Shown: positions 9,030-17,078, counted from the first letter of the stretch. The stretch is DNA of 64,000 bases from Sphingomonas rhizophila (GCF_014396585.1 NZ_CP060717.1:992001-1056000), one strand, 5' to 3'. A program made the numbers and translations. The notes: generated by a model not told the origin, from the letters alone.

Positions 9030-9217
9030 TTCAAGGGACCTCCAACGGGTAGTAGGACAAGAGCTGCCTTGCGGTTGGAAGTCCCATGGGGCAGCGGGAG
9101 CGCGATATATGGTCGGTAAACCCCCATGTAAAGAATTATTGGACCCTTGCGTGCCGTTCCGGTTCGCTTCGTCCCCGATGCTGCCCGACTCAACGAAAAC
9201 CACGTAAGGTCAACGAC

Positions 9218-10174
9218 TTGCGATCGCATCCCGAACTCAATCGCGACTCTATTCTGGCGGCTAGCAAGCGCATCGCCGGTTGCGTGAAGCGCACACCATT
9301 GCTGGAATGTCACATCGATGGCGCGCGCATCTGGCTCAAGTGCGAATCCCTCCAGACCGGTGGCGCGTTCAAGCTGCGCGGGGCGACCAACCGGCTGCTG
9401 CAATTGTCGGAGGAGGATCGCGCACGCGGGGTGGTCGCATTCTCATCCGGCAATCACGCGCAAGGGGTCGCGATTGCCGCGAAGCGTCTCGACATGCGGG
9501 CGACCATCGTCATGCCGGCGGATGCCCCAGCCCTGAAAGTCGAGGGAACGCGCGCGCAGGGTGCCGACATCGTGTTCTATGACAGGCGAAGCGAGAGCCG
9601 CGAGGAAATCGCCGCGAGGATCGCCGCAGAGCAGGGTTCGACGGTCGTTCCGAGCTTCGACGATGTCGACATCATCACCGGGCAAGGGACGGCGGGAGTC
9701 GAAATCGACGAGCAGTCCGGCGGCGGCGCGGTGACGCACATCGTTGTGCCCTGCGGGGGCGGTGGGCTGGCGGCGGGGCTGGCACTGGCGTTACCGGATG
9801 CGGCGATCACGATCGTCGAACCGGAGGGATGGGACGACATGGGCCGATCGCTCGCGCTTGGACAGATCGTTCCTGTCGAGCCAGATGCGCCCTCCACGCT
9901 GTGCGACGCGCTTCAGACGCCCCGGGTATCGCCGCTCACCTTCGGCGTGCTCCAGTCGGCGGGCGCCACAGCCGTTTCGGTCAACGATAGCGAGGCAAAG
10001 AGGGCCATCGGGTGGGCGTGGCGCGAGCATGGCCTTACCCTTGAAGCAGGCGGCGCGGTCGCCCTGGCCGCAGTCCTCACCGGAAAGGTGCGCGCGGCGG
10101 ACGGCATGGTCATCCTGCTATCGGGCGGAAACATCGACCCGGCGCTTCACGCCAAGATAATAGCTGGGGTCTAG
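9218..10174 (+). CDS. Threonine/serine dehydratase-type PLP enzyme (fold type II)
   Basis: About 318 residues from TTG 9218, preceded by TAAGGT; an ATG at 9086 in the same frame would add a poorly conserved extension. The PLP lysine is in GGAFKLRGATNRL. The phosphate-binding SSGNHAQGVAIAAK, the glycine-rich PCGGGGLAAGLALA and the C-terminal EAGGAVALAA are those of serine racemase and threonine ammonia-lyase. No C-terminal ACT regulatory domain is present, so it resembles the catabolic/racemase subgroup. It is divergent from the decarboxylase gene and overlaps the opposing small gene by four bases at its 3' end. Confidence 0.9.
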   Translation: MRSHPELNRDSILAASKRIAGCVKRTPLLECHIDGARIWLKCESLQTGGAFKLRGATNRLLQLSEEDRARGVVAFSSGNHAQGVAIAAKRLDMRATIVMPADAPALKVEGTRAQGADIVFYDRRSESREEIAARIAAEQGSTVVPSFDDVDIITGQGTAGVEIDEQSGGGAVTHIVVPCGGGGLAAGLALALPDAAITIVEPEGWDDMGRSLALGQIVPVEPDAPSTLCDALQTPRVSPLTFGVLQSAGATAVSVNDSEAKRAIGWAWREHGLTLEAGGAVALAAVLTGKVRAADGMVILLSGGNIDPALHAKIIAGV

Positions 10175-10422
10175 GCGACCGTCCGGTATTCGCCGGGCGA
10201 GACGCGGGCCGGCGAGTTGCGTTCGACCGCGCGCGTCAACTCTTCCAACTCGGCTGCGAGCGTCTGGAGCTCGGCGGCGAGGGCCTTGGGGTCGAGTTCG
10301 GCAAGATTGGCCGACGCGTCGAGAAGCGTGTCCAGCATCATGGCGATGCACGGCAGTATCGTTTCCTCGATCCGCTCGAACGCCTCGTCGAGGCGCGCCT
10401 GCTGTTGTTCGACGCTGGTCAT
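10171..10422 (-). CDS. Small helical hypothetical protein
   Basis: An 83-codon reading frame from ATG 10422 (in-frame alternatives at 10434 and TTG 10446). The product is acidic and strongly helical, with heptad-like leucines (LAELDPKALAAELQTLAAELEELTRAV), suggesting a short coiled coil. No family recognised. It converges with the PLP enzyme (4-base overlap) and is divergent from the next small gene. Good codon use and conserved-looking amphipathic pattern favour a real gene, but no ribosome binding site is convincing. Confidence 0.55.
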   Translation of the reverse strand: MTSVEQQQARLDEAFERIEETILPCIAMMLDTLLDASANLAELDPKALAAELQTLAAELEELTRAVERNSPARVSPGEYRTVA

Positions 10423-10472
10423 CCAGACATGCATAGGGCAGGCCAAGTTAAGTCTTCGTGAAAGGGTTCGCC

Positions 10473-10640
10473 GTGTCGACCATCGCTTCCGCCGCGCTCG
10501 CCATCGCCATGATCGCGGCGTTCCTGTTGGTCATTGGCGGCATGACGCTCGTCCGCACGCCAGCGACGCGCAAGAATGGCGTCCTGATGATGGTCGCGGC
10601 GGCAGTTCTGATCGGGAACGTCCTGATCTGGACGCTTTAG
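10473..10640 (+). CDS. Small two-helix membrane protein
   Basis: A 55-residue protein with two hydrophobic helices (IASAALAIAMIAAFLLVIGG and VLMMVAAAVLIGNVLIW) separated by a short basic loop (RTPATRKNG). Start is taken as GTG 10473, because AAAGGG lies seven bases upstream; GTG 10458 in the same frame is the alternative. Inner-membrane hypothetical proteins of this shape are common in sphingomonads. Function unknown. The stop overlaps the convergent acetyltransferase by four bases. Confidence 0.65.
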   Translation: MSTIASAALAIAMIAAFLLVIGGMTLVRTPATRKNGVLMMVAAAVLIGNVLIWTL

Positions 10641-11101
10641 TTATCAGGATCGATGTCGAAGTGAAGGACGTCCTCGCGGCGCCCTAGCTTTGAGTAGAGC
10701 GAGATCGCCGGATCGTCGCCATGGTCGGCCTGAACGAACATTACATATCCGCCGGCGTCGCGAGCGATTTCTCCGAGCGAGCGGATAAGGGCCGTCGCGA
10801 TACCCCGACGACGCCATTCCTCGCGAACGGCGAGATCGTAAATGTAATATTCGCTGCGCCGTTGCTCGAACTTGTCGAGCCGGTAAGCGCAGAGGGCGCC
10901 AACCGCCTGTTCGTCATCAAATGCGCCCAAAGCGACGAAGCTATCCCGTTCCAGGAGTTTCGTGAGGTAAGCGTCATCGGGCGGCGCCGTTTCGTAGGCG
11001 GCAGGGTCGTCGAATACCTCAGCGAACAGCGCGTTGAGGTCGCGCATCGCGGCGACATCGTTCGGGCCCAAGCGCCGAACGGTCGCCGCAGTTTCGCTCA
11101 T
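10637..11101 (-). CDS. AAC(3)-I-like GNAT N-acetyltransferase
   Basis: A 154-residue GNAT protein. Its motifs strongly resemble the AAC(3)-I aminoglycoside 3-N-acetyltransferases: FVALGAFDDEQAVGALCAY, then SEYYIYDLAVREEWRRRGIA (acetyl-CoA pyrophosphate loop), VMFVQADHGDDPAISLYSKLG and the ending REDVLHFDIDPDN. Family knowledge predicts acetyl transfer from acetyl-CoA to gentamicin-type drugs. Here it sits in ordinary chromosome with no integron or transposon nearby, so it may be an intrinsic enzyme with another natural substrate. Its start overlaps the hydrolase stop (ATGA), so the two are probably co-translated. Confidence 0.85.
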   Translation of the reverse strand: MSETAATVRRLGPNDVAAMRDLNALFAEVFDDPAAYETAPPDDAYLTKLLERDSFVALGAFDDEQAVGALCAYRLDKFEQRRSEYYIYDLAVREEWRRRGIATALIRSLGEIARDAGGYVMFVQADHGDDPAISLYSKLGRREDVLHFDIDPDN

Positions 11102-11751
11102 CGGATTGGGCAGCTCGGGTCGAGGCGGTAGTCGAGATATTTGTCGACGCTGCCCATCAGCAGATCCATTTCATTGGCGAAGAAATGGTTGGCACCCGGA
11201 ATGGTGTCATGGGCGATGGTGATGTGACGCTGGGTGCGGAGCTTCTCGACGAGTTTCTGGACGGCGCCCGGGGTCACCACTTCATCCTCTTCGCCCTGGA
11301 TGATGATGCCCGAGGCCGGGCAGGGGGCGAGGAAGCTGAAGTCGTACATGTTGGCGGGCGGCGCGATCGAGATAAAGCCGCGGATTTCGGGGCGGCGCAT
11401 CAGGAGCTGCATTCCGATCCAGGCGCCGAAGCTGACACCGGCGACCCAGGTCTGCTGCGCTTCGGGATGGATCTGCTGCACCCAATCGAGCGCGGAGGCG
11501 GCGTCGCTGAGCTCGCCGATACCGTTGTCGAACGTGCCTTGGCTGCGGCCAACGCCGCGAAAGTTGAAGCGCAGGACCGCAAAGCCGCGCTGGACGAAGT
11601 CCTTGTAGAGCAGCTGCACGATCTTGTTGTTCATCGTGCCGCCGGCCTGCGGATGGCTGTGCAGGATGAGCGCGACCGGCGCGCGCGGCGGCGCAGGGCT
11701 GAAACGGCCTTCGAGGCGACCTTCGGGTCCGGGGAAAATCACTTCAGGCAT
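11098..11751 (-). CDS. Alpha/beta hydrolase
   Basis: A 217-residue hydrolase of the group often annotated as putative dienelactone-hydrolase-like or CocE/NonD-type. Visible are the oxyanion region LILHSHPQAGGTMNN, the FNFRGVGRSQG loop, the nucleophile elbow GVSFGAW with Ser, an acidic residue in GEEDEVVTPG and the catalytic His in GANHFF. Cytoplasmic: no signal peptide. First gene of a two-gene unit with the acetyltransferase, and divergent from the cysteine desulfurases across a 110-base gap. Substrate unknown. Confidence 0.88.
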   Translation of the reverse strand: MPEVIFPGPEGRLEGRFSPAPPRAPVALILHSHPQAGGTMNNKIVQLLYKDFVQRGFAVLRFNFRGVGRSQGTFDNGIGELSDAASALDWVQQIHPEAQQTWVAGVSFGAWIGMQLLMRRPEIRGFISIAPPANMYDFSFLAPCPASGIIIQGEEDEVVTPGAVQKLVEKLRTQRHITIAHDTIPGANHFFANEMDLLMGSVDKYLDYRLDPSCPIR

Positions 11752-11861
11752 GGGCGGCTGGCTCGGTCACAAAGAGGATCGCGCGGCAGGTGCGCCGCGA
11801 CGGCGGCTCCTATATAGGGGTGAGCCTCGCTCTGGCAATCATTGGGATTCTCGCGTTTTTC

Positions 11862-12924
11862 ATGGCCCGGATTTACCTCGATCATGCTGCGACCACCCCG
11901 CTTCTCCCTGTCGCCCGTGAAGCGATGAGCCGCGGCTTCGATGCCTGGGCCAACCCCAGCTCGCCACACGGCGAGGGCGGGCGGCGCGCGCCCTGCTGGA
12001 GGAAGCGCGGGAAACCCTGAAAGATGCGCTGGGTTGGCGTCATGACGTCATCTTTACGTCTGGAGCCAGCGAAGCGGTCGAGATCGCCGCTGCCCGCGCC
12101 CGGATCGCCGGCCGTGCCCACGGAGCGACCGAACATCCGATCGTGCCGCACGCGATGGGCGCGGCGTCCCGCAAGCTTAAGGTGGGCAGAGACGGGCTGA
12201 TCGACGAAGACGTGCTGGACGCCGTCCTTCGCGAAGGCCCGGCGCTGGTGGCGATCCAGCAGGTCAACAACGAGACCGGGATCCTCCAGCCGCTCGACCG
12301 GCTGGCGCCGCGCATCCGCGAGGCGGGATCGCTGCTGCTCGCCGATTGCGCGCAGAGTGCGGGGAAAGTGCCGCTGCCCGGCGCGGATTTCATCGCCCTT
12401 TCGGCCCACAAACTGGGCGGACCGCCCGGCGTCGGGGCACTGTTGGTCAGGGATTTGTCCACGCTCGACGCAGTGGGGGGCAGGAGCGCGGTTATCGGCG
12501 GGGGACCCAGGACGCGCCCAGCGCGCTAGCCTTTGCAGCGGCGGTCGCGGCGAAACCCTACGATTTGCAGTGGCTTGGCAAGCTTCGCTCGGAGCTCGAG
12601 GACGGTGTGAGGGCGGGTGGCGGCGTGATCATCGGCGTTGAAAGCCCACGCTTGGCGACGATCGGGGCGGTCGCCTTGCCAGGGGCGAGCAACTCCTCCC
12701 TGCTGGTCCAGTTCGATTTGGCGGGGATCGCGGTCTCCGCCGGCAGCGCCTGTTCGTCAGGCAAGATGCAGCGGAGCGAGGTGCTTGAAGCGATGCACGT
12801 CGCGCCGGAAATTGCCGCAGGTGTCCTTAGGGTCAGCTTCGGCCCGGCGACCTGCCGGGCCGACGTCGATGTCTTCCTGGCAGAGTGGAAGCGCATAGCG
12901 GACCGGGCGCGTCAGGCGGCATGA
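11862..12924 (+). pseudogene. Cysteine desulfurase (NifS/IscS family), first of two, interrupted by two frameshifts
   Basis: Three frame segments join into about 354 residues. Start ATG 11862 gives MARIYLDHAATTPLLP. Later features are the GASEAVEI region, QQVNNETGILQP, the PLP lysine in LSAHKLGGPPGVGA and the catalytic Cys loop VSAGSACSSGKM. Break 1 is in GGG 11975-11977: one added base restores GEGRAARALLEEAR. Break 2 is in six G at 12475-12480: one added base restores VGGQERGYRRGTQDAPSAL. Both repairs recover conserved family sequence, so the gene is probably intact. It supplies sulfur from cysteine for Fe-S or thio-cofactor synthesis. Its stop overlaps the ATG of the second desulfurase. 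Confidence 0.85.
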
Positions 12925-14030
12925 TCTACCTCGATTACCAAGCGACGACACCGCTGGCGCCGCAGGTCAAGGCCGCGATGGCACCTTGGGTCGATCATTT
13001 CGCCAATCCGCACAGCCCCTCGAAGTGGGGCCGGGAGGCGGCGGCGGCGATCGAACTGGCGCGCGACCGGATCCTCAGCGCCGTCGGCCTTGACGAAGGG
13101 CGGTTCGCGTTCACCGGCGGAGCGACGGAGGCAATCAACTGGGCGATCAAGGGAACATTTGAACGATCTGAACGGCGCAAGCTGGTGACGATCGCGACGG
13201 AACATGCGGCAGTGCTCGACACCGCAGCCTGGCTGGAATCTCGCGGGATCCTGGTCACGTACGTGCCGGTCGGCCCGGACGGGATCGTCGACCTGGAGGC
13301 TGCGCGCTACGCCATCGATGACCGGACTGCGCTGGTGGCGGGGATGCTGGTCAATAACGAAATTGGCGTGATCCATCCGGTCGACGAACTCGCCGCGCTG
13401 GCCCACGACGTCGGTGCGCTGTTCCTTTGCGATGCGGTGCAGGGCTTCGGTCGTGCCGCTTTGCCGGAAGCGGCCGACCTCATCGCCCTGTCGGCTCACA
13501 AGATTCATGGGCCGAAGGCGGTCGGCGGCCTGTGGATGCGCAAAAAAGCCGAGCCGTTTCCGCTGCTCCACGGGGGCGGGCAAGAGCTTGGCATGCGGTC
13601 GGGCACACTTTCGCCAGCGCTGTGCGCCGGTTTCGGCGAAGCGGCGCGCGTGGCGATGGATCGGGTCGAGGAGGATCATCTGCATGTCGAGCGGCTGTTC
13701 CGGGTCGCCGTCGAGGAACTCGGTCCGCAGTGGACGGTGAATGGCAGCATCGACCGGCGCTATCGCGGCAATCTCAACATCTGCCGCGACGGCCTCGATG
13801 CGGCACGACTGATGGGGGACCTCCGCACGATCGCTTTCTCGTTGGGGTCGGCCTGCGCAAGCGGGTCCGGCCGGCCGAGCCATGTGCTCCGCGCGCTGGG
13901 GCTCAGCGACCGGCAGGCACGCGGGTCGATCCGGCTTGGGTTCGGGCGCTACACGCGAGAAGGGGAGTTGTTGTCGGCGTGTCGGGCCATCGCCGAGGCG
14001 GCCAAGGCGCAGGCGGAGTGGGCGGCGTGA
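12921..14030 (+). CDS. Cysteine desulfurase (NifS/IscS family), second of two
   Basis: A 369-residue class-V aminotransferase-fold desulfurase: MIYLDYQATTPLAPQV at the start, TGGATEAINWAIKG, LVNNEIGVIHPVDEL, the PLP lysine in LSAHKIHGPKAVGGLWM, RSGTLSPALCAGFG and the Cys loop LGSACASGSGRPSHVLRALG. ATG 12921 overlaps the stop of the first desulfurase, and the GTG of the ferredoxin gene overlaps its own stop. It is therefore the middle gene of a tightly coupled trio. No IscU, SufB or IscA homologue lies beside it, so the acceptor is not evident here. Confidence 0.93.
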   Translation: MIYLDYQATTPLAPQVKAAMAPWVDHFANPHSPSKWGREAAAAIELARDRILSAVGLDEGRFAFTGGATEAINWAIKGTFERSERRKLVTIATEHAAVLDTAAWLESRGILVTYVPVGPDGIVDLEAARYAIDDRTALVAGMLVNNEIGVIHPVDELAALAHDVGALFLCDAVQGFGRAALPEAADLIALSAHKIHGPKAVGGLWMRKKAEPFPLLHGGGQELGMRSGTLSPALCAGFGEAARVAMDRVEEDHLHVERLFRVAVEELGPQWTVNGSIDRRYRGNLNICRDGLDAARLMGDLRTIAFSLGSACASGSGRPSHVLRALGLSDRQARGSIRLGFGRYTREGELLSACRAIAEAAKAQAEWAA

Positions 14031-14359
14031 CCCTTGTTCGCTTCTGTAAGTTCGACGGCACTCTCGACCGCGAAGTCGAGGCGGCAACCGGCTCGATCCT
14101 GCTCGACGTGGCGCAGGCCAATGGCCAGCCGCTGGAAGGTAGCTGTGAAGGCGCGATGGCCTGTTCGACCTGTCACGTCATCGTCGACAAGGATGATTTC
14201 GAGCGGTTGCCGGCCGCGAGCGAGGAGGAAGACGACCTGCTCGACCTCGCCGCGCACGTCACCAGAACGTCGCGGCTGGCGTGCCAGTTGGTGCTGACGG
14301 CCGACCTCGATCGCCTAACCGTCCGGATCCCGCCGAGCGCATATAATTTGGACCGCTGA
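14027..14359 (+). CDS. [2Fe-2S] ferredoxin
   Basis: A 110-residue adrenodoxin/ISC-type ferredoxin starting at GTG 14027, which overlaps the desulfurase stop as GTGA. The cluster ligands are visible as CEGAMACSTCHV with a fourth Cys in RLACQL. The SEEEDDLLDLA segment is the acidic partner-docking helix of this class. Coupled to two cysteine desulfurases, it probably supplies electrons for Fe-S cluster assembly. Length and motif spacing are normal. Confidence 0.95.
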   Translation: MTLVRFCKFDGTLDREVEAATGSILLDVAQANGQPLEGSCEGAMACSTCHVIVDKDDFERLPAASEEEDDLLDLAAHVTRTSRLACQLVLTADLDRLTVRIPPSAYNLDR

Positions 14360-14361
14360 CC

Positions 14362-14812
14362 ATGGAAGAATTCCAGTCATTTTATGACGTCGAAATCGGT
14401 GAGCTCTTAGAGGATCCCTCGGCTTTCAGACACGTCGAAGCCGCCGCCTTGGTCTCACGAAGAGACGTCGCTGGTTCGAACTGTCCGGCAAGCATGGGGG
14501 AAGAGTTTTGAGCGTTTGACTGGCAAGGAACTTGGGACTCTGATGTCGCAGGGCGTGGGCCTGCGTGAACTTGCTGAGACGGCGGTGAGACTCAGCGCAA
14601 GTTACCCCAATGCGGAATTCGCATACTATCCGGGCGACTTGACGTCGACGATTCTCAAGAAAGCTGAAGAGTTTCAACGGCACTCACCAAGCTTCGCGCT
14701 CTGGCTCGATTCCGACTTCTCCATACTTCTGGAAGAGAATGACAAATTGGTCGGCGACGAGAGACGTTTTTCAGACGCTTTGGTTTGGGTCCGATCCAAC
14801 TTAGCTAGCTAG
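14362..14812 (+). pseudogene. Orphan CDI immunity-like protein (CdiI_2-type), apparently frameshifted
   Basis: ATG 14362 opens MEEFQSFYDVEIGELLEDPSAF. The frame then closes after 49 codons, but from about 14411 the +1 frame reads on as PPWSHEETSLVRTVRQAWG, LTGKELGTLMSQGVGLRELA and FAYYPGDLTSTILK, ending at 14812. Dropping one base near the TTT at 14424 joins them into about 149 residues. The GxxIGL...FYPGDLL pattern is that of contact-dependent growth inhibition immunity proteins; this is recalled from the family, not searched. A separate TTG 14516 start is the alternative. No CDI toxin or two-partner secretion gene is nearby. AT content is higher than in the neighbours, which suggests transfer. 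Confidence 0.55.
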
Positions 14813-14842
14813 TTGCCATTTAGCTTGGGCATCGCCATATGC

Positions 14843-14936
14843 CGCCCCGGAAGTCGGTGGGCGGGGTTGTCGCCAACCTGGTCAGGTCCGGAAGGAAGCA
14901 GCCACAACGATTTCGCCCCGGGTCATCGGCTTCCAC
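14843..14936 (+). ncRNA. ffs: Signal recognition particle RNA, small bacterial type (4.5S)
   Basis: The universally conserved SRP helix 8 segment is present: CAGGTCCGGAAGGAAGCAGCC (14883-14903), preceded by AACCTGGT. Flanking sequences pair as a long hairpin: GGAAG 14849-14853 with CTTCC 14930-14934, and GGGCG/GTTGT with CGCCC/ACAAC. Ends are estimated from the pairing. It binds Ffh for co-translational membrane targeting. The position just upstream of dnaX-ybaB is a conserved arrangement in alphaproteobacteria. Confidence 0.93.
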
Positions 14937-14951
14937 CGCACAAGGCGCACA

Positions 14952-15033
14952 AGATTTGCGCCGCAAATCTCGAGACGCCGAATGTGCCGGCCAGCGGGCA
15001 ACGCCCGACCAACGTCACGGATTGTTCCGTGAC
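14952..15033. repeat. Two perfect short palindromes between ffs and dnaX
   Basis: AGATTTGCG-C-CGCAAATCT (14952-14970) and GTCACGGA-TTGT-TCCGTGAC (15014-15033) are perfect inverted repeats in the 158-base leader of dnaX. The word TCCGTGACGGC recurs at 15055. Neither has a T-run, so they are not ordinary terminators. They may be dispersed palindromic elements or leader structures affecting dnaX. Confidence 0.6.
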
Positions 15034-15094
15034 GGCGGCGGAGGCCGGATTTACTCCGTGACGGCCTTGAAGCGCCTCCCTACACTGCCCGGCA

Positions 15095-16768
15095 ATGTCC
15101 GATTCCCCTGAACCGTCCGAAGAACCCGGCCTCGGCCTCGACCTGCCCGAGGTCGCACCGCCGGCTGCTGTGACCGCTTCGCCATACCGAGTTCTTGCCC
15201 GCAAATACCGGCCGCAGACCTTCTCCGAGCTGATCGGCCAGGACGCGATGGTGACGACGCTGGGCAATGCCATCGCCCGCGGCCGCATCGCCCATGCTTT
15301 CCTGCTGACCGGCGTCCGCGGGGTGGGGAAGACCTCGACGGCTCGCCTGGTCGCCAAGGCGCTCAATTGCATCGGCCCGGACGGGAAGGGTGGTCCGACG
15401 ATCGACCCGTGCGGCGTGTGCGAGCCGTGCCGGGCAATTGCCGAGGGTCGGCACATCGACGTGATCGAGATGGACGCCGCATCGCACACTGGTGTGGATG
15501 ACGTTCGCGAGATCATCGAGGCTGTTCGTTACGCCGCCGTATCCGCTCGCTACAAGATTTACATCATCGACGAAGTTCACATGCTTTCGAAGAGCGCTTT
15601 CAACGCTTTGTTGAAAACACTTGAGGAGCCGCCTGAGCATGTGAAGTTCCTGTTTGCGACGACCGAGGTCAACAAGGTCCCGGTAACCGTGCTGTCGCGG
15701 TGCCAGCGGTTCGACTTGCGCCGCATTTCTTCCGACAAGCTCGCCGCGCATTTCGCGCACGTCGCCCGAGCGGAAGGGGTCGACGTGGAGGATGAGGCCC
15801 TTCAGGTCATCGCCCGGGCGGCCGAAGGGTCGGCACGCGACGGCCTGTCGATCCTCGACCAGGCCATTGCCCATGGCCAGGGTCAGGTTTCGGCGGCCGA
15901 TGTTCGCCAGATGCTGGGACTGGCCGATCGTGGACGAATCCGCCGGCTGCTGGACGCGGTGCTGGCGGCCGATGTGGCGACGACCTTGGGCCAACTCGAC
16001 GAGGCTCACTCACTTGGAGTCGATCCGTCGGCGTTGCTCCGCGGTCTGATGGAATCGCTCCATGCGGTGACCCGGTCGAAGGCCGGCGCAGCCGCCGACT
16101 TCCTCCAGTCGCAGGAAGAGCGGGACGCCGCGGTTACGATGGCCGATCGGTTGAGCTGGGGCGCGATCCACCGCCTTTGGCAGTTGTTGCTAAAAGGTCT
16201 CAACGAGGTCAGCCAGGCGCCTGACCCGCATGAGGCGGCAACGATGGCCTTGCTGCGCCTGATCCACGCGGCCGAACTGCCTGATCCCGGGATGATCTTG
16301 CAGCGGCTGGCCGACGGCGCTGGCGCTGCGATTGCTGCTCCGGCAGGTCCGGCAGCGAACGCGCGCGCGTCTGCAGGCCCGGCCGTTAGCCTTCCGGAGA
16401 ACTTCCCGGCGCTGATTGACGCGATCGAGGCAGGCGGCAAGGCGCTGCTCGGCGTCCAGCTTCGCAACCAGGTCGGATTGGTGCGGTTCTCGGAGACCGA
16501 GCTGGTGCTAAAACCGCTAAAGCCGCTCGGTCCCGATTTCGTTCGCGAACTGACCGCTGCCGCCAAGGCTGCGACCGGCGGCGCGTGGGCGGTCCGGCTG
16601 ACGGACGAGGCCGGGGAACCCTCCTTGCACGAACAGGAAGCGATCGCCGAACAGCGGATGCGTGCCGCGGTTCTTGAAGAGCCGGGCGTTCGCGACTTGA
16701 TCGCGGCCTTCCCCGACGCCATCCTTGAAGACATCCATCCGGAAAGACAAAGCAATGCCCAGCCTTGA
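15095..16768 (+). CDS. dnaX: DNA polymerase III subunit gamma/tau
   Basis: The 557-residue clamp-loader ATPase. It begins with a short acidic tail, then VLARKYRPQTFSELIGQ, Walker A GVRGVGKTSTARL, the zinc-binding cysteines (Cys in ALNCIG, then CGVCEPC), Walker B IYIIDEVHMLSKSAFNALLK and sensor LFATTEVNKVPVTVLSRCQR. The C-terminal third is Ala-rich and binds polymerase alpha and DnaB. No obvious A-run slippage site for a gamma form was noted. Its stop lies inside the start of ybaB, a 14-base overlap typical of dnaX-ybaB pairs. Confidence 0.97.
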   Translation: MSDSPEPSEEPGLGLDLPEVAPPAAVTASPYRVLARKYRPQTFSELIGQDAMVTTLGNAIARGRIAHAFLLTGVRGVGKTSTARLVAKALNCIGPDGKGGPTIDPCGVCEPCRAIAEGRHIDVIEMDAASHTGVDDVREIIEAVRYAAVSARYKIYIIDEVHMLSKSAFNALLKTLEEPPEHVKFLFATTEVNKVPVTVLSRCQRFDLRRISSDKLAAHFAHVARAEGVDVEDEALQVIARAAEGSARDGLSILDQAIAHGQGQVSAADVRQMLGLADRGRIRRLLDAVLAADVATTLGQLDEAHSLGVDPSALLRGLMESLHAVTRSKAGAAADFLQSQEERDAAVTMADRLSWGAIHRLWQLLLKGLNEVSQAPDPHEAATMALLRLIHAAELPDPGMILQRLADGAGAAIAAPAGPAANARASAGPAVSLPENFPALIDAIEAGGKALLGVQLRNQVGLVRFSETELVLKPLKPLGPDFVRELTAAAKAATGGAWAVRLTDEAGEPSLHEQEAIAEQRMRAAVLEEPGVRDLIAAFPDAILEDIHPERQSNAQP

Positions 16769-17078
16769 TGAGATCATGCAGATGGCTCAGGCCGCTCAGG
16801 CCGAGCTGCAGAAAGCCCAGGACAATCTCGATAACGTCGAGGTCGAAGGTGCGTCTGGCGGTGGTCTGGTCAAAATCCGCACCACTGCCAAGGGGCGAAT
16901 CCTTAGCGTTGCAATTGATGACAGCTTGCTGGTCCCAGCTGAAAAGGCGATGCTGGAAGACCTGATCGTTGCTGCCTTCAACGACGCTCGCGCCAAGGCC
17001 GACGTAGCGGCGAACAGCGAGATGCAGAAGATGACGTCGGGCCTGCCACTGCCGCCCGGCTTCAAGATGCCCTTTTAA
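16755..17078 (+). CDS. YbaB/EbfC family nucleoid-associated protein
   Basis: A 107-residue DNA-binding protein starting MPSLDEIMQMAQAAQAELQK, with a helix-strand fold (VEGASGGGLVKIRTTAKGRI) and the end GLPLPPGFKMPF, all standard for the family. ATG 16755 has GGAAAG upstream inside dnaX and gives the conserved N-terminus; an in-frame upstream ATG at 16725 would add ten residues. Co-transcribed with dnaX. The usual next gene, recR, is absent here and an acyl-CoA ligase follows instead. Confidence 0.95.
   Translation: MPSLDEIMQMAQAAQAELQKAQDNLDNVEVEGASGGGLVKIRTTAKGRILSVAIDDSLLVPAEKAMLEDLIVAAFNDARAKADVAANSEMQKMTSGLPLPPGFKMPF

Noticed and set aside
10637..11101. Mobile resistance cassette around the AAC(3)-I-like gene
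   Set aside because: I looked for an integrase, attC-like repeats or terminal inverted repeats on both sides and saw none; composition matches the surroundings.
11790..11862. Signal-anchor extension (GVSLALAIIGILAFF) before the first cysteine desulfurase
   Set aside because: It is in frame but has no binding site, and family members begin at the RIYLDHAATTP segment; probably intergenic sequence that happens to read hydrophobic.
14813..15111. Short open frames over the SRP RNA and its spacer
   Set aside because: They follow the structured RNA and palindromes and have no conserved residues or binding sites.
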